A stretch of DNA of 64,000 bases from JACMLD01 sp039919885. GTDB taxonomy: Bacteria > Bacteroidota > Bacteroidia > Chitinophagales > Chitinophagaceae. Location of the stretch: assembly GCA_039919885.1 (NCBI GenBank), contig JBDSEV010000075.1, positions 1 to 64,000 on the forward strand. The letters are read 5' to 3'. The number at the start of each line of letters is the position of its first letter. Position 1 is the first letter of the stretch. Shown in pieces: positions 44,267-53,651 of the stretch. The translations under genes and the position numbers were made by a program. A model generated the notes under the pieces. It was not told where the DNA came from and searched no databases. It worked only from the letters and a program-made list of their open reading frames with translations.

Positions 44267-44782
44267 ATGAATGTTACAGTACGCTATGCTGCGGAAGAGG
44301 ATTCGGAAAATATAGCCAGGTTAAGCAGGCAAACTTTTTACGACACGTTTGCTTCGTTCAATAAGAAGCAAGACATGGACAAGTTCATGGAAGGGTGTTT
44401 TAGCATGACGGCATTGATTGAAGAATGCAGTGCAACGGAAAATACATTCCTGGTGGCTTTTATAAATGAGGAAATGGTTGGATATGCAAAGTTGTCAAAC
44501 AGCAGCAATCCGCCGGAATTGGAAAACATGGAAGCGATTGAAATAAGCCGTATCTACGCCGCACAAAAATCAATTGGTCGTGGCGTTGGTCAGGCGCTGA
44601 TGGAGGCATGCATCGGGATCGCAAAAGAAAAAAATAAGCAAGTTGTGTGGCTGGGTGTGTGGGAAGAAAATAAACGTGCCATCACGTTCTACCAGAAGTT
44701 TGGATTCGAAAGATTTAGTGCCCATGATTTTGTGCTGGGGGATGATGTGCAGACTGACTGGCTGATGAAGAAAATCATCTGA
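44267..44782 (+). CDS. GNAT family N-acetyltransferase
   Basis: 171 residues with the complete GNAT fold. The N-terminal RYAAEEDSENIARLSRQTFYDTFA is followed by the acetyl-CoA site SRIYAAQKSIGRGVGQALMEACI (R/Q-x-x-G-R-G). It ends with the C-terminal WLGVWEENKRAITFYQKFGFERF, where the Tyr is the usual proton donor. Substrate unknown. Single gene. Confidence 0.92.
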   Translation: MNVTVRYAAEEDSENIARLSRQTFYDTFASFNKKQDMDKFMEGCFSMTALIEECSATENTFLVAFINEEMVGYAKLSNSSNPPELENMEAIEISRIYAAQKSIGRGVGQALMEACIGIAKEKNKQVVWLGVWEENKRAITFYQKFGFERFSAHDFVLGDDVQTDWLMKKII

Positions 44783-44818
44783 TGCTGCGGTACCAATGCA
44801 TCAAGCCAACGAATGGTT

Positions 44819-45835
44819 TTATGCAATACGCAGGTTAGGGAGTCTTTGTTGCTGCCGGATGCTGTTAATAATTTTTACGGCATGCTCCCGGGAATTCTCA
44901 ATAAATAGCCTGTGGGTGTTCATGCCACCGCAGATTACACCCGCGAGAAAAATATTTTTGATATTGGTTTGATGGGTCGCTTCATCAATGATAGGGCAGT
45001 GGATCGCATCGTCTGATAGGTTGATGCCAATATTCCGGAGAAACTGCAAATTTGGCTGGTAGCCGGTGGTGGCAATCACCCAGTCGTTTTGTAGCGTTAC
45101 CAACCCATCCGGCGTCATAATATCTACTTCCTTTTCCCTGATTTCTTTCACAGACGAATTATAATACGCTTTTATGGATCCTTCCTGGATACGATTGATA
45201 ATATCTGGCCTGACCCAATATTTCACCCGGGCGCCAATATCGTCTTTACGGATTACCATGGTCACTTCGGCGCCTTTGCGCCATGTTTCCAGTGCAGCGT
45301 CTACAGAAGAGTTTTGCGCGCCCACTACCAATACCTTCTGAAAAGCGTATGGGTGGGGTTCCTTATAGTAATGGGTAACTTTTGGCAGGTCTTCACCCGG
45401 CACCCGTAACATATAAGGAATATCATAAAAGCCAGTAGCGATAATGATGTTGCCACCGGTATATTGACTTTTATCAGTTGTAACCTTAAATACAATTGCT
45501 TCGTCATTGGCAGGGGTTGACTGGTCAACTGCTTGCACCGTTTCGTAGAGCCGTATATTGAGTGAATAGGAGGTGGCCACCCGGCGGTAGTATTCCAGTG
45601 CTTCCGCCCTCGTTGGTTTTGGATTGCCCGACACAAAGGGAACGTCACCGATTTCCAATCGCTCAGACGTGGAAAAAAAACTCATGTTGGAAGGGTAGTT
45701 ATAAATGGAATTGACCAGACTGCCTTTTTCCAATACGATATAATCCAGGTTTGCTTTTTTTGCTTCCAATGCGCAGGCCAGGCCGATGGGACCGCCGCCA
45801 ATGATAATTATTGTATAGTGCGTTATTGTATCCAA
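44819..45835 (-). CDS. ypdA: YpdA family bacillithiol-disulfide reductase-like protein
   Basis: 338 residues if the TTG at 45835 is used; an in-frame stop lies just upstream and there is no ATG before the FAD motif. The pyridine nucleotide-disulfide reductase fold shows the FAD site IIIIGGGPIGLACALEAKKA at residue 9 and the NAD(P)H site VLVVGAQNSSVDAA near 170. The C-terminal block NIFLAGVICGGMNTHRLFIENSREHA carries the Cys of YpdA, which reduces bacillithiol disulfide using NADPH. This suggests that the organism makes bacillithiol, as many Bacteroidota do. It is divergent from fbp. Confidence 0.9.
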   Translation of the reverse strand: MDTITHYTIIIIGGGPIGLACALEAKKANLDYIVLEKGSLVNSIYNYPSNMSFFSTSERLEIGDVPFVSGNPKPTRAEALEYYRRVATSYSLNIRLYETVQAVDQSTPANDEAIVFKVTTDKSQYTGGNIIIATGFYDIPYMLRVPGEDLPKVTHYYKEPHPYAFQKVLVVGAQNSSVDAALETWRKGAEVTMVIRKDDIGARVKYWVRPDIINRIQEGSIKAYYNSSVKEIREKEVDIMTPDGLVTLQNDWVIATTGYQPNLQFLRNIGINLSDDAIHCPIIDEATHQTNIKNIFLAGVICGGMNTHRLFIENSREHAVKIINSIRQQQRLPNLRIA

Positions 45836-45850
45836 ACGGTTGCTTTACTG

Positions 45851-45858
45851 CAAATGTA
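45851..45858 (-). promoter_or_regulatory. -7 box TACATTTG of ypdA
   Basis: TACATTTG on the minus strand lies 15 bases before the TTG start at 45835, in agreement with that start. Confidence 0.6.
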
Positions 45859-45933
45859 GTGCAAACGGGCTGCTTGCCTGGAGATGGCCCGCATCCCGGC
45901 CCGTCCTGTAGACAAAAACCGTTGGCAAACACC

Positions 45934-45941
45934 TATTTTTG
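45934..45941 (+). promoter_or_regulatory. -7 box TATTTTTG of fbp
   Basis: TATTTTTG lies 27 bases before the ATG at 45969, in the divergent ypdA-fbp spacer. No good -33 TTTG was found at the expected distance. Confidence 0.55.
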
Positions 45942-45968
45942 ATAAAGACATTCACACAAAACAATGAC

Positions 45969-47000
45969 ATGGCTACCATTAACAGGACGGTTGTAACACT
46001 CGATGAATTTACGATTCAGCAGTTGCGGCAATTTCCAAACGCCACGGGAGAACTTAGTAGCTTGCTCCGCAATATAGGGCTGGCCGCCAAGCGGGTAAAT
46101 GTGGAAGTAAATAAAGCGGGCCTGGTAGATATCCTGGGCGATGCGGGCTCCGTGAATGTGCAGGGTGAAGAAGTGAAAAAATTAGATCTGTTTGCCAATA
46201 ACCAGTTTATCCGTGTGCTGCAACAAGGCATTAGCTGCGCCGGTATCGCCAGTGAAGAATTGGACGATTTTGTTGCGTTTGACGATGAGGTAAGCAATCA
46301 ATCAAAATATGTTTGCATGTTTGATCCGCTGGACGGCAGTGGTAATATTGATGTAAATATTTCCATTGGCACTATTTTCGGCGTTTACAGAAGGGTTTCG
46401 GCTAAGGGGACGCCGGTTACAAAGGCAGATTTCTTACAGTCCGGCAAAAACCAGGTAGCAGCGGGATACGTGGTATACGGATCGTCCACCATGCTGGTAT
46501 ATGCTACGCGGCGCGGCGTAAATGGTTTTACGCTGGATCCGTCCATCGGCGAATACTGCATGAGTCATCCCAACATTCAGTGCCCGCCTTCCGGGAAAAT
46601 TTATTCGGTTAACCATGGCAATTTTTTCAGGTACCACAATGGCATTCAGCAATATATTAATGTATGCCAAAAGAAAGAAGCGGCTACCGGCGGTCCATAT
46701 ACGCAGCGGTATATTGGCAGTATGGTGTCCGATGTACACCGCAACCTGCTCAAAGGTGGTATTTTCATGTATCCCGGAACTATTGAAAAGCCAAAAGGAA
46801 AACTGCGCCTGATGTATGAATGTAACCCATTCGCTTTTATTGCGGAAGTGGCTGGCGGAAAAGCGACAGATGGCAGGCAGCGTATACTGGATATTGTGCC
46901 TGCTGAACTGCACCAGCGTACTCCTTTGTTTATTGGCAGTAAAGAAATGATGGAAGAGCTGGACGGGTACTTGAAAAATGACAAATTGTTCAATGCCTGA
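45969..47000 (+). CDS. fbp: Class 1 fructose-1,6-bisphosphatase
   Basis: 343 residues from the ATG at 45969; the in-frame extension of 10 codons is rejected. The metal site motif FDPLDGSGNIDVNISIGTIF is near residue 118 and the phosphate-binding segments RYIGSMVSDVHRNLLKGGIF and GKLRLMYECNPFAFI follow. The enzyme removes the 1-phosphate from fructose 1,6-bisphosphate in gluconeogenesis. It is divergent from ypdA with about 130 bases between. Confidence 0.95.
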   Translation: MATINRTVVTLDEFTIQQLRQFPNATGELSSLLRNIGLAAKRVNVEVNKAGLVDILGDAGSVNVQGEEVKKLDLFANNQFIRVLQQGISCAGIASEELDDFVAFDDEVSNQSKYVCMFDPLDGSGNIDVNISIGTIFGVYRRVSAKGTPVTKADFLQSGKNQVAAGYVVYGSSTMLVYATRRGVNGFTLDPSIGEYCMSHPNIQCPPSGKIYSVNHGNFFRYHNGIQQYINVCQKKEAATGGPYTQRYIGSMVSDVHRNLLKGGIFMYPGTIEKPKGKLRLMYECNPFAFIAEVAGGKATDGRQRILDIVPAELHQRTPLFIGSKEMMEELDGYLKNDKLFNA

Positions 47001-47100
47001 TTTTTCGGACCTGTTTCAGCATCACAATTCCCTGCCCGTTATATCCGAATTCAAAATATTTATTTTTAACCGGTCAAACATTACGCCTGCCATCACACTT

Positions 47101-47562
47101 ATGATAATAATAGATTTTGAAGACAAATATGCAGCCGCATTTAAACAGCTTAATCTGGAATGGCTGCAGCAATACCAACTTACGGAAGCACATGACCTGG
47201 AAATCCTAAATAACCCGGAAGGCACTATTATTGCGCCGGGCGGCTGTATTTTCCTGGCCATGGAGGATGGAGTTGTTGCCGGCTGCGCAGGATTGATGAA
47301 AGTAACGGATGACGAATACGAGCTGGTAAAAATGACCGTAGCGCCTGCTTTCCAGGGGCGTGGTTTCAGCAAATTGCTGCTGGCGCAATGCCTGGAAGCA
47401 GCAAAACAACGCGGAGCAAAAACTATTTCCCTGCTGTCTAACCACCAATTGGAAACGGCCATTCATTTATATAAACGATTTGGTTTTATACATGTGCCCG
47501 TAGGTAAGTCACACTTTGAGCTGGCGGATGTAAAAATGATATTGCAGATACCCGCAGAATAA
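47101..47562 (+). CDS. GNAT family N-acetyltransferase
   Basis: 153 residues from the ATG at 47101; the frame runs upstream into the end of fbp, but that part is not coding. The GNAT motif A is TVAPAFQGRGFSKLLLAQCLEAAK near residue 80, and LETAIHLYKRFGFIHV closes the fold. The N-terminal DFEDKYAAAFKQLNLEWLQQY is typical of a small group of Bacteroidota GNATs. Substrate unknown. Confidence 0.88.
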   Translation: MIIIDFEDKYAAAFKQLNLEWLQQYQLTEAHDLEILNNPEGTIIAPGGCIFLAMEDGVVAGCAGLMKVTDDEYELVKMTVAPAFQGRGFSKLLLAQCLEAAKQRGAKTISLLSNHQLETAIHLYKRFGFIHVPVGKSHFELADVKMILQIPAE

Positions 47563-47581
47563 AACCAGGAAATTTCGCTTT

Positions 47582-47589
47582 TATTTTTG
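47582..47589 (+). promoter_or_regulatory. -7 box TATTTTTG upstream of kdsC
   Basis: TATTTTTG, about 103 bases before the ATG at 47693. No good -33 found. It would give a transcript covering kdsC, the prenyltransferase and maf. Confidence 0.45.
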
Positions 47590-47692
47590 TTTTACCCGCC
47601 TGCCCGGATTGAATTTTTACAGGATTGAACAGGTAACTTCGCGTGAACGGGTTGCAGGCGGGCTACTGCCGAGAAAACAACCTGCAAAAAAT

Positions 47693-48214
47693 ATGAGTTT
47701 GCTGAACCAGTTTAAACGGGTAAAATGTTTTGCCTTTGACGTTGATGGTGTTTTAACGGATGGATCCATGCTTTTACTCGATGACGGACAAATGGCCAGG
47801 AGCATGAACACCAAAGATGGTTATGCGTTGCAGCTGGCGATTAAAAAAGGATACCAGATTATTGTTATTTCGGGCGGTGGCGCGGAAGGTGTACGGATGC
47901 GATTAAACAAACTGGGTATTTCAGAAGTCCATTTCCAGGCAGTGAATAAAAAAGAGGTGCTCGATGTTTTTCTTAATGCAAACAATATTGCCATCGACCA
48001 GGTATTGTTTATGGGGGATGATATACCAGACTATGTAGCGATGAAATCAGCAGGATTACCGTGCTGCCCTGCAGATGCAGTGGCGGAAATTAAAAGTGTT
48101 TCGCGGTATATTGCTGCCTTGCCAGGGGGAAGGGGCTGCGTACGCGAAGTGATTGAAAAAGTATTAAAATTAAACGGGCACTGGGATGCGGACACGACCA
48201 TTGCCAGCAAATAG
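47693..48214 (+). CDS. kdsC: 3-deoxy-D-manno-octulosonate 8-phosphate phosphatase (KdsC)
   Basis: 173 residues from the ATG at 47693; a TTG 84 bases upstream would add a Gln/Arg-rich tail and is rejected. The HAD phosphatase motifs are DVDG at 16-19, SGGGA near 68, and FMGDDIPDYVAMKSAGLP near 110, as in KdsC. It dephosphorylates Kdo-8-phosphate on the route to the inner core of lipopolysaccharide. The prenyltransferase gene follows 59 bases later and maf after it, forming a probable operon. Confidence 0.92.
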   Translation: MSLLNQFKRVKCFAFDVDGVLTDGSMLLLDDGQMARSMNTKDGYALQLAIKKGYQIIVISGGGAEGVRMRLNKLGISEVHFQAVNKKEVLDVFLNANNIAIDQVLFMGDDIPDYVAMKSAGLPCCPADAVAEIKSVSRYIAALPGGRGCVREVIEKVLKLNGHWDADTTIASK

Positions 48215-48273
48215 GTGACCCGTTTTGATACTTGCACCCCGATAGTTAACTTGATTATAGAATTACCTCTTCC

Positions 48274-49224
48274 ATGAAATTAACAGCCGCTTTTTTCCGG
48301 TTAATACGCTGGCCCAATTTATTCTTTATCGTACTCACCCAATTTCTCTTCTATAGTTGTATAATCCTTCCTGCTTATTATACAGCCAATACAGAAGGCG
48401 CCTGGTTTTTATCATGGCCATTATTCTGGTGGTTGACGCTGGCATCTGTATTTATTGCTGCGGCCGGTTATATCATCAATGATTATTTCGATCTGGACAT
48501 TGACCAGGTAAACAAGCCGGCCAATATTATTGTGCAGAAAATTATAAAACGACGCTGGGCTATTTTCTGGCACATGGGTTTGTCACTCGCGGGCGTACTG
48601 CTTACATTTATTGTAAGCTGGAAAATTGGTAACTGGATGATCGGCCCATTTAACCTCGTTGCCGTATTCCTGCTGCTTTTTTATTCAACAACTTTCAAAA
48701 AGAAATTTCTTATCGGTAACGTTATTATCTCCCTCCTCACTGCATGGGTGGTTTTTGTATTGTACATCAGTGAACTGGATTTTGTGGCATTTACCCGTGA
48801 GCAGGCATACCAGCTGGCAATGACTAAAATTTTTAAATTAGCGGTCTTGTACGGTGGCTTTGCTTTTATTATTTCACTCGTACGTGAAGTGATAAAAGAT
48901 ATGGAAGACATAAAAGGCGATGAAAAATTCGGTTGCCGCACCATGCCGGTGGTATGGGGCATCCCTGCTTCAAAGGTTTTTGCAGGTGTATGGCTGATTG
49001 TGCTGATAATTGCCGTGCTGGTCTTATTTGTTTACGCGCTGTTGATTGGTTGGTTTGTTGCTGCGTTGTTTGTTTTTGTGCTGGTTGTGGTGCCTTTGAC
49101 GATGATTTTAAAAAAACTGTATGGCGCCGTTACTACCCGTCAATTTCATTCCATCAGTACCTTAATCAAATTAGTAATGCTCACCGGCATCCTTTCAATG
49201 ATATTTTTTAAATGGCATTTATAA
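48274..49224 (+). CDS. UbiA-family prenyltransferase (geranylgeranylglycerol-phosphate geranylgeranyltransferase-like)
   Basis: 316 residues with eight or so transmembrane helices. The two Asp-rich prenyl-diphosphate sites are visible: NDYFDLDIDQVNKP near 70 and DMEDIKGDEKFGCRTMP near 210, the UbiA pattern. In Bacteroidota this protein is usually annotated as a geranylgeranylglycerol-phosphate synthase-like UbiA member; the actual acceptor is unknown. It overlaps the maf gene: the stop TAA at 49222-49224 shares one base with the ATG at 49224. Confidence 0.87.
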   Translation: MKLTAAFFRLIRWPNLFFIVLTQFLFYSCIILPAYYTANTEGAWFLSWPLFWWLTLASVFIAAAGYIINDYFDLDIDQVNKPANIIVQKIIKRRWAIFWHMGLSLAGVLLTFIVSWKIGNWMIGPFNLVAVFLLLFYSTTFKKKFLIGNVIISLLTAWVVFVLYISELDFVAFTREQAYQLAMTKIFKLAVLYGGFAFIISLVREVIKDMEDIKGDEKFGCRTMPVVWGIPASKVFAGVWLIVLIIAVLVLFVYALLIGWFVAALFVFVLVVVPLTMILKKLYGAVTTRQFHSISTLIKLVMLTGILSMIFFKWHL

Positions 49225-49790
49225 TGGAAAGAATCGTGCTCGCCTCTCAATCGCCGCGCAGGAAGCAACTGCTTGAATGGGCAGAAGTGCCGTTTGATGT
49301 GGTAGTTAAGGAAACCGACGAACACTACCCGGCTGATTTAGCCGTAGCCGATATTCCGGTCTACATCGCCCGAAACAAGGCGCTGGCTGTAAAGCAGGAC
49401 TTGCGTCAACACAGGACGATACTGGCTGCCGATACGGTCGTGGTGCTGGACGACCAAATCATCGGTAAACCGAAAGACCGGGCCCACGCAATTGAGATAC
49501 TGCATGCGCTTTCCGGCCGGCGCCACCAGGTAATCACCGGCGTGGTCATTCTTGCAAAAGACAAGGAAATTTTTTTCGCGGATATTACCGAAGTGTCTTT
49601 TCATCTCCTGAGTACAGCGCAGATTATTTTTTATGTTGACAAATACAAGCCCTACGACAAGGCCGGCGCCTATGCCATCCAGGAGTGGATTGGCGTAACC
49701 GGCATACAATCTGTGCAGGGCGATTTTTATAATGTGATGGGTTTACCAGTCAGCAGGGTAGTGCAGGCACTCACTAACCTGGAATCTTAG
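49224..49790 (+). CDS. maf: Maf family nucleotide pyrophosphatase
   Basis: 188 residues from the ATG at 49224, which overlaps the previous stop in TAATG and suggests translational coupling; an earlier ATG at 49212 is possible. The Maf signature SPRR (residues 10-13) and the ADTVVVLDDQIIGKP block are both present, as is DKAGAYAIQEWIG. Maf proteins hydrolyse non-standard dNTPs and limit their use in DNA. Third gene of the kdsC operon. Confidence 0.94.
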   Translation: MERIVLASQSPRRKQLLEWAEVPFDVVVKETDEHYPADLAVADIPVYIARNKALAVKQDLRQHRTILAADTVVVLDDQIIGKPKDRAHAIEILHALSGRRHQVITGVVILAKDKEIFFADITEVSFHLLSTAQIIFYVDKYKPYDKAGAYAIQEWIGVTGIQSVQGDFYNVMGLPVSRVVQALTNLES

Positions 49791-49975
49791 CGGTTTTCCC
49801 CAACCCGGCGTTTAATACCAGGTGAGCTACCGGTTAAAACAACAACTCTTTAAGTGTAAAAAACAGCAAAAGAACCGGCGCGTTTTTTTAGCATTGCAAT
49901 GGTATTTGTAATGATTGCCTGTGGCGATTACTTACAGGTTTTAGCCATCGTCCATATTCCTTAATATTAATTTCC

Positions 49976-51241
49976 ATGACTGAACGGCTTCTCCAGTTTA
50001 TCTGGCAGTTTCAGTATTTCAACAGGCGTGATCTGTTTGTCGCCGACGGCGCACCACTGCAAATCATTGCGCCTGGTAAATTCAATACCAACCAGGGGCC
50101 TGATTTTTTAGAGGCGAGCATCAAAGTTGATAATACCGTGCTGGTGGGGAATATTGAATTGCACCTGCGCACGTCTGACTGGAATAAACACGGGCATCAT
50201 ACCGATCGAAATTACAAGAATGTGATCCTGCATGTGGTTTGGCAGAATGATGAAATCAACCAGCCTGCTGCAGTTCCGTTGCTGGATCTGCAGCACCGCA
50301 TTTCTGCGCTTCTCCTTCGCCAGTACGATGGATGGATGCAGCAATCATCTTTTATTCCCTGCGCAGCTGTGGTGGCAGATGCCAGCGAACTGGTATGGAC
50401 AGCCTGGAAAGATCGCCTGCTGGCGGAAAGGATTCAAAGAAAGTGCGGTTATGTATTAGCGTTACTGGAAACCAACCGCTATCATTGGGAAGAAACCTGC
50501 TGGCAGTTGCTGGCAAAAAATTTTGGCGCGCAGGTAAATGCGGAGGCCTTTGAGGGTATCGCCCGGTCGTTGCCGCTGTCGGTGCTTGCCAGGCACAAAA
50601 ACCAGGTGACGGTGTTGGAGGCGTTGCTGCTTGGACAGGCAGGCTTGTTGGAGGAGAAATTTACCGATGATTATGCGTTGCTTTTGCAAAGAGAATATCG
50701 TTTTCACCGGCATAAATACAAACTGTCAAAACCGCCGGTACCCGTTTATTTTCTTCGGATGCGGCCTGCAGCTTTTCCCAGTATCCGGCTAGCACAGCTC
50801 GCCATGTTAGTGCACCGCGCGGGACATTTCTTTGCGGTAATAAAAGAAGCAGGTTCCATAGAAGTCATCGAGCAGCTACTGGACGTAGCGGCAAATGATT
50901 ACTGGCATTACCACTATAAGCCGGGTGAACCTGCTGCTTATAGCGTTAAGCAACTGGGCCGCAGCATGGTCAATAATATAATCATCAATACGATTGCACC
51001 GATGGTATTTGCTTTTGGCGCTTATCACAACGAGCAGCTGATGAAAGACAAAGCGTTGCAATGGCTGGCAGATACAAGTCCGGAAAAAAATACCATTACC
51101 GATGGCTGGCGGAAGCTGGGCATCAGCAATCAGCATGCATCGCACAGCCAGGCGCTTATTGAATTAAAAACACAATACTGCGATGAAAAAAAATGCCTGG
51201 ACTGCGCCGTGGGGAACGCGCTGCTGAAACGAAATTTGTAA
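49976..51241 (+). CDS. DUF2851 family protein
   Basis: 421 residues, cytoplasmic. Family landmarks: ERLLQFIWQFQYFNRRDL at the start, GKFNTNQGPDFLEASIKVDN near 40, GNIELHLRTSDWNKHGHHTDRNYKNVILHVVW near 60-95, and a Cys-rich end CDEKKCLDCAVGNALL. DUF2851 is almost confined to Bacteroidota, and its function is unknown. The Cys pair at the end may bind metal. It starts after a 185-base gap from maf. Confidence 0.9.
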   Translation: MTERLLQFIWQFQYFNRRDLFVADGAPLQIIAPGKFNTNQGPDFLEASIKVDNTVLVGNIELHLRTSDWNKHGHHTDRNYKNVILHVVWQNDEINQPAAVPLLDLQHRISALLLRQYDGWMQQSSFIPCAAVVADASELVWTAWKDRLLAERIQRKCGYVLALLETNRYHWEETCWQLLAKNFGAQVNAEAFEGIARSLPLSVLARHKNQVTVLEALLLGQAGLLEEKFTDDYALLLQREYRFHRHKYKLSKPPVPVYFLRMRPAAFPSIRLAQLAMLVHRAGHFFAVIKEAGSIEVIEQLLDVAANDYWHYHYKPGEPAAYSVKQLGRSMVNNIIINTIAPMVFAFGAYHNEQLMKDKALQWLADTSPEKNTITDGWRKLGISNQHASHSQALIELKTQYCDEKKCLDCAVGNALLKRNL

Positions 51242-51328
51242 AAGCTTTCGTAACTGGTGGTTTTCGAAGGATGAGCAACTTTCAGAATGGGTGATCAGGT
51301 AAGCTGCCATCAAATGCATACAACGGCC

Positions 51329-51853
51329 TCAGCGTTGTTTTTCTCCAAGTTCTTTTTCCAGTACAAGGAATTCCAGTGGCTGCCTCGGTGTGCCAAAGGC
51401 AGGGTCGGAAGGAAAAGGCTGGGTTTCGCCTGTTTTTTTATAACCATGTCTTTCGTACCAGGCAATGAGGTTGAAGCGGACCGAAATGACCGTCATCCGG
51501 ATAGAATAAACATTTGCCTGTTGTACATACGCTTCTGCTGCCAGCAATAATTGACCGCCGATGCCCCCTGCCTGCAGTTGCGGATCAACCGTTAGCATAC
51601 CCAAATAGAAGCTGCGCTGTTGTTTTTCCAGGAACATACAACCTGTAATTGTACCATCCTGCGCACGTGCAGTAAGCATCACTGCGTCCTGCTTTTGCAG
51701 TAGCAGCAGCAAAGATGCTGGGTCTGTCCGGATGCCGTCCAGCAGGTCGGCCTCGGTTGTCCAGCCTTTTTTTGAAGTTTCGCCGCGGTAGGCACTGTTG
51801 ATTAATGTGTTGAGTGCGGGGATATCAGCGGTGGTTGCCGGCATTATCGTCAT
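51329..51853 (-). CDS. GNAT family N-acetyltransferase
   Basis: 174 residues. The N-terminal segment ATTADIPALNTLINSAYRGETSKKGWTTEADLL is typical of a distinct GNAT subgroup. Acetyl-CoA motif A is LTVDPQLQAGGIGGQLLLAAEAY, and the C-terminal part ends in AWYERHGYKKTGETQPFP. Substrate unknown. Divergent from the sterol desaturase family gene. Confidence 0.9.
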   Translation of the reverse strand: MTIMPATTADIPALNTLINSAYRGETSKKGWTTEADLLDGIRTDPASLLLLLQKQDAVMLTARAQDGTITGCMFLEKQQRSFYLGMLTVDPQLQAGGIGGQLLLAAEAYVQQANVYSIRMTVISVRFNLIAWYERHGYKKTGETQPFPSDPAFGTPRQPLEFLVLEKELGEKQR

Positions 51854-51961
51854 GGTAAAATGTTTTTTTCAGGCTGCTAATGTAGGTAGCCTGGGTGTGT
51901 GTTTCGTGCATGCAAAATATAAAAGAAGTAACTTTAGGGAGCCTTTTTAATCGGCTTCCCC

Positions 51962-52960
51962 ATGGATATACTGAAGTTGCTGCGCGATGAATTTACTGGT
52001 TTTTTTGGCATCAATCATTGGCTGGAAATGTATCACAACAATGACTACAGCAGCTTGTTTACCCTCGACGGTTTCCGGGGTGCTGTTGGTCCGCTTATTC
52101 CGCTGATATTGCTCATTGAAATAGCCCGCGCGCTATTGTACAAAAAATTCAAGATAGAAGAATACCGTGTCACTTTTTTCATTTTTGTTTTTAACCGGGT
52201 GGTATCCAGGTTTATTTCAATTGCGGCCGTGGGCTTTTGTATTGCCTTATTTAGCCCGTTTGCTATTTTCACCACCAGTTTTACCTGGTACTGGTTGATT
52301 TATGGTTATATCGTTTGGGAGCTGGCGCATTTTGTGTATCATTTTCTTGGTCATAAAGTGCGGTTGTTCTGGTGCCTCCATTCTACGCACCATGCACCGG
52401 AACAGATGAACCTGTCTGTTACCTATGCTCATTTTTTCCTGGAGGCGCCTTATGCAGATGTTATCCGTACCACCATCTGTATAATGCTCGGAATAAACGC
52501 ACCACTGTTGTTTCTTATCATGTTTATAGATGGCACCTGGGGCGCATTTATACACGTGGGAGAAAACATAATAAAAGATGGTCGGTTGGGTTTTCTGAAT
52601 AAAATAGTTTTAACGCCTTCCCACCACCGGGTGCACCATGCAAAAAACCCGTTGTACATGGACACTAACTTTTGTAACCTGCTTAATATCTGGGACAAAG
52701 TGTTCAAGACTTTCCAGTATGAAAAAAAAGACGAACCCCCGGTGTATGGTATTACGAGAAAAATGAATCCGCGCAATTTCTGGGATGTTTATTTTGGCGA
52801 AGCTGCGGCCCTCGGCCGCGATATCTGGCACGCACCCGGCTTAAAAAATAAATTCCTCTATATTTTTATGCCGCCCGGCTGGAGCCATACCGGCCACCAC
52901 CAAACGGCCAAAACCGTACGCGATGCGTTTTTGAATAAAAATCCTGGTTCCGTTTCGTAA
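51962..52960 (+). CDS. Fatty acid hydroxylase / sterol desaturase family protein
   Basis: 332 residues with four hydrophobic segments. The three histidine boxes that bind the di-iron centre are HFVYHFLGH (about 122-130), HSTHH (about 140-144) and HRVHH (about 223-227). The enzyme should hydroxylate or desaturate a lipid at the membrane using O2; the substrate is unknown. The sterol label is a family name; Bacteroidota rarely make sterols. The tail carries ATG-like GWSHTGHHQTAKT. Single gene. Confidence 0.9.
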   Translation: MDILKLLRDEFTGFFGINHWLEMYHNNDYSSLFTLDGFRGAVGPLIPLILLIEIARALLYKKFKIEEYRVTFFIFVFNRVVSRFISIAAVGFCIALFSPFAIFTTSFTWYWLIYGYIVWELAHFVYHFLGHKVRLFWCLHSTHHAPEQMNLSVTYAHFFLEAPYADVIRTTICIMLGINAPLLFLIMFIDGTWGAFIHVGENIIKDGRLGFLNKIVLTPSHHRVHHAKNPLYMDTNFCNLLNIWDKVFKTFQYEKKDEPPVYGITRKMNPRNFWDVYFGEAAALGRDIWHAPGLKNKFLYIFMPPGWSHTGHHQTAKTVRDAFLNKNPGSVS

Positions 52961-53140
52961 TACGGGAGCGGTTACGTGGTTCGTGGCAAACAAACCGGCG
53001 CTAACCCCCGGCACGCTGCCCACTGTGCTGCCGCTGAACGGAGCGTCGCAACGGACGTTCCATCGAAGTACAGCCGCCGGCAGCAAAAGCAATTCATCGT
53101 CTAATGCGAGCACACAATTGAAAACGCCAGCTGCCTATTT

Positions 53141-53575
53141 TCATACACTGTTTTCCCGTTCGTTCTGCGCGTCCCAAAAATACTGCACATCGGTTTGTAC
53201 GTCGGGATGAATGCTTTTCATTACAGGACAATTATCGCCAACGCGCTGTAAAATTGTTCTGTCTTTTTCGTTAAGTATCAATGCACCCGGGAAGTTGATA
53301 ATGATATCAATTTTTCCAACGCGGCGCGGATCGCTCAGCATGTGTTTCTGAACCTGGAGCGTAGTGCCATCTAAATTAACGCCCAAATCCATCGCTTTGA
53401 TGCCCATGGTGGTAACAATGCAGGTACCCAACGATACACAAAGCAAATCCGTAGGGGAAAAACGCTCACCTTTGCCACGGTTATCGGTTGGTGCATCTGT
53501 TTCAATTACTGATCCGCTTTGGTTATGCGTGGCACTGCAACGCAGCTGACCGGTGTAAATAATCGTAGCTGTCAT
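53141..53575 (-). CDS. OsmC family peroxiredoxin-like protein
   Basis: 144 residues, the usual OsmC length. The two redox Cys are Cys 52 in LGTCIVTTMG and Cys 116 in DNCPVMKSI, in the family's arrangement. Such proteins reduce organic hydroperoxides in the cytoplasm. No other oxidative-stress genes lie next to it. Confidence 0.92.
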   Translation of the reverse strand: MTATIIYTGQLRCSATHNQSGSVIETDAPTDNRGKGERFSPTDLLCVSLGTCIVTTMGIKAMDLGVNLDGTTLQVQKHMLSDPRRVGKIDIIINFPGALILNEKDRTILQRVGDNCPVMKSIHPDVQTDVQYFWDAQNERENSV

Positions 53576-53608
53576 TTCGATAAAATGTTAAATAAGCGGT
53601 TGAAGGAT

Positions 53609-53616
53609 TATTTTTG
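53609..53616 (+). promoter_or_regulatory. -7 box TATTTTTG
   Basis: Consensus box 35 bases before the GTG start at 53652; no firm -33. Confidence 0.55.
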
Positions 53617-53651
53617 TCTAAATTTACGTTAATAGATTAAACAACAAAGTT

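Noticed and set aside
46978..47100. N-terminal extension of the GNAT gene at 47101
   Set aside because: It overlaps the fbp 3' end and lacks coding character; the ATG at 47101 starts the GNAT fold.
52983..53210. Frame between the sterol desaturase and OsmC genes
   Set aside because: It overlaps the OsmC gene on the other strand, and its Ser/Thr-rich composition has no recognisable domain.
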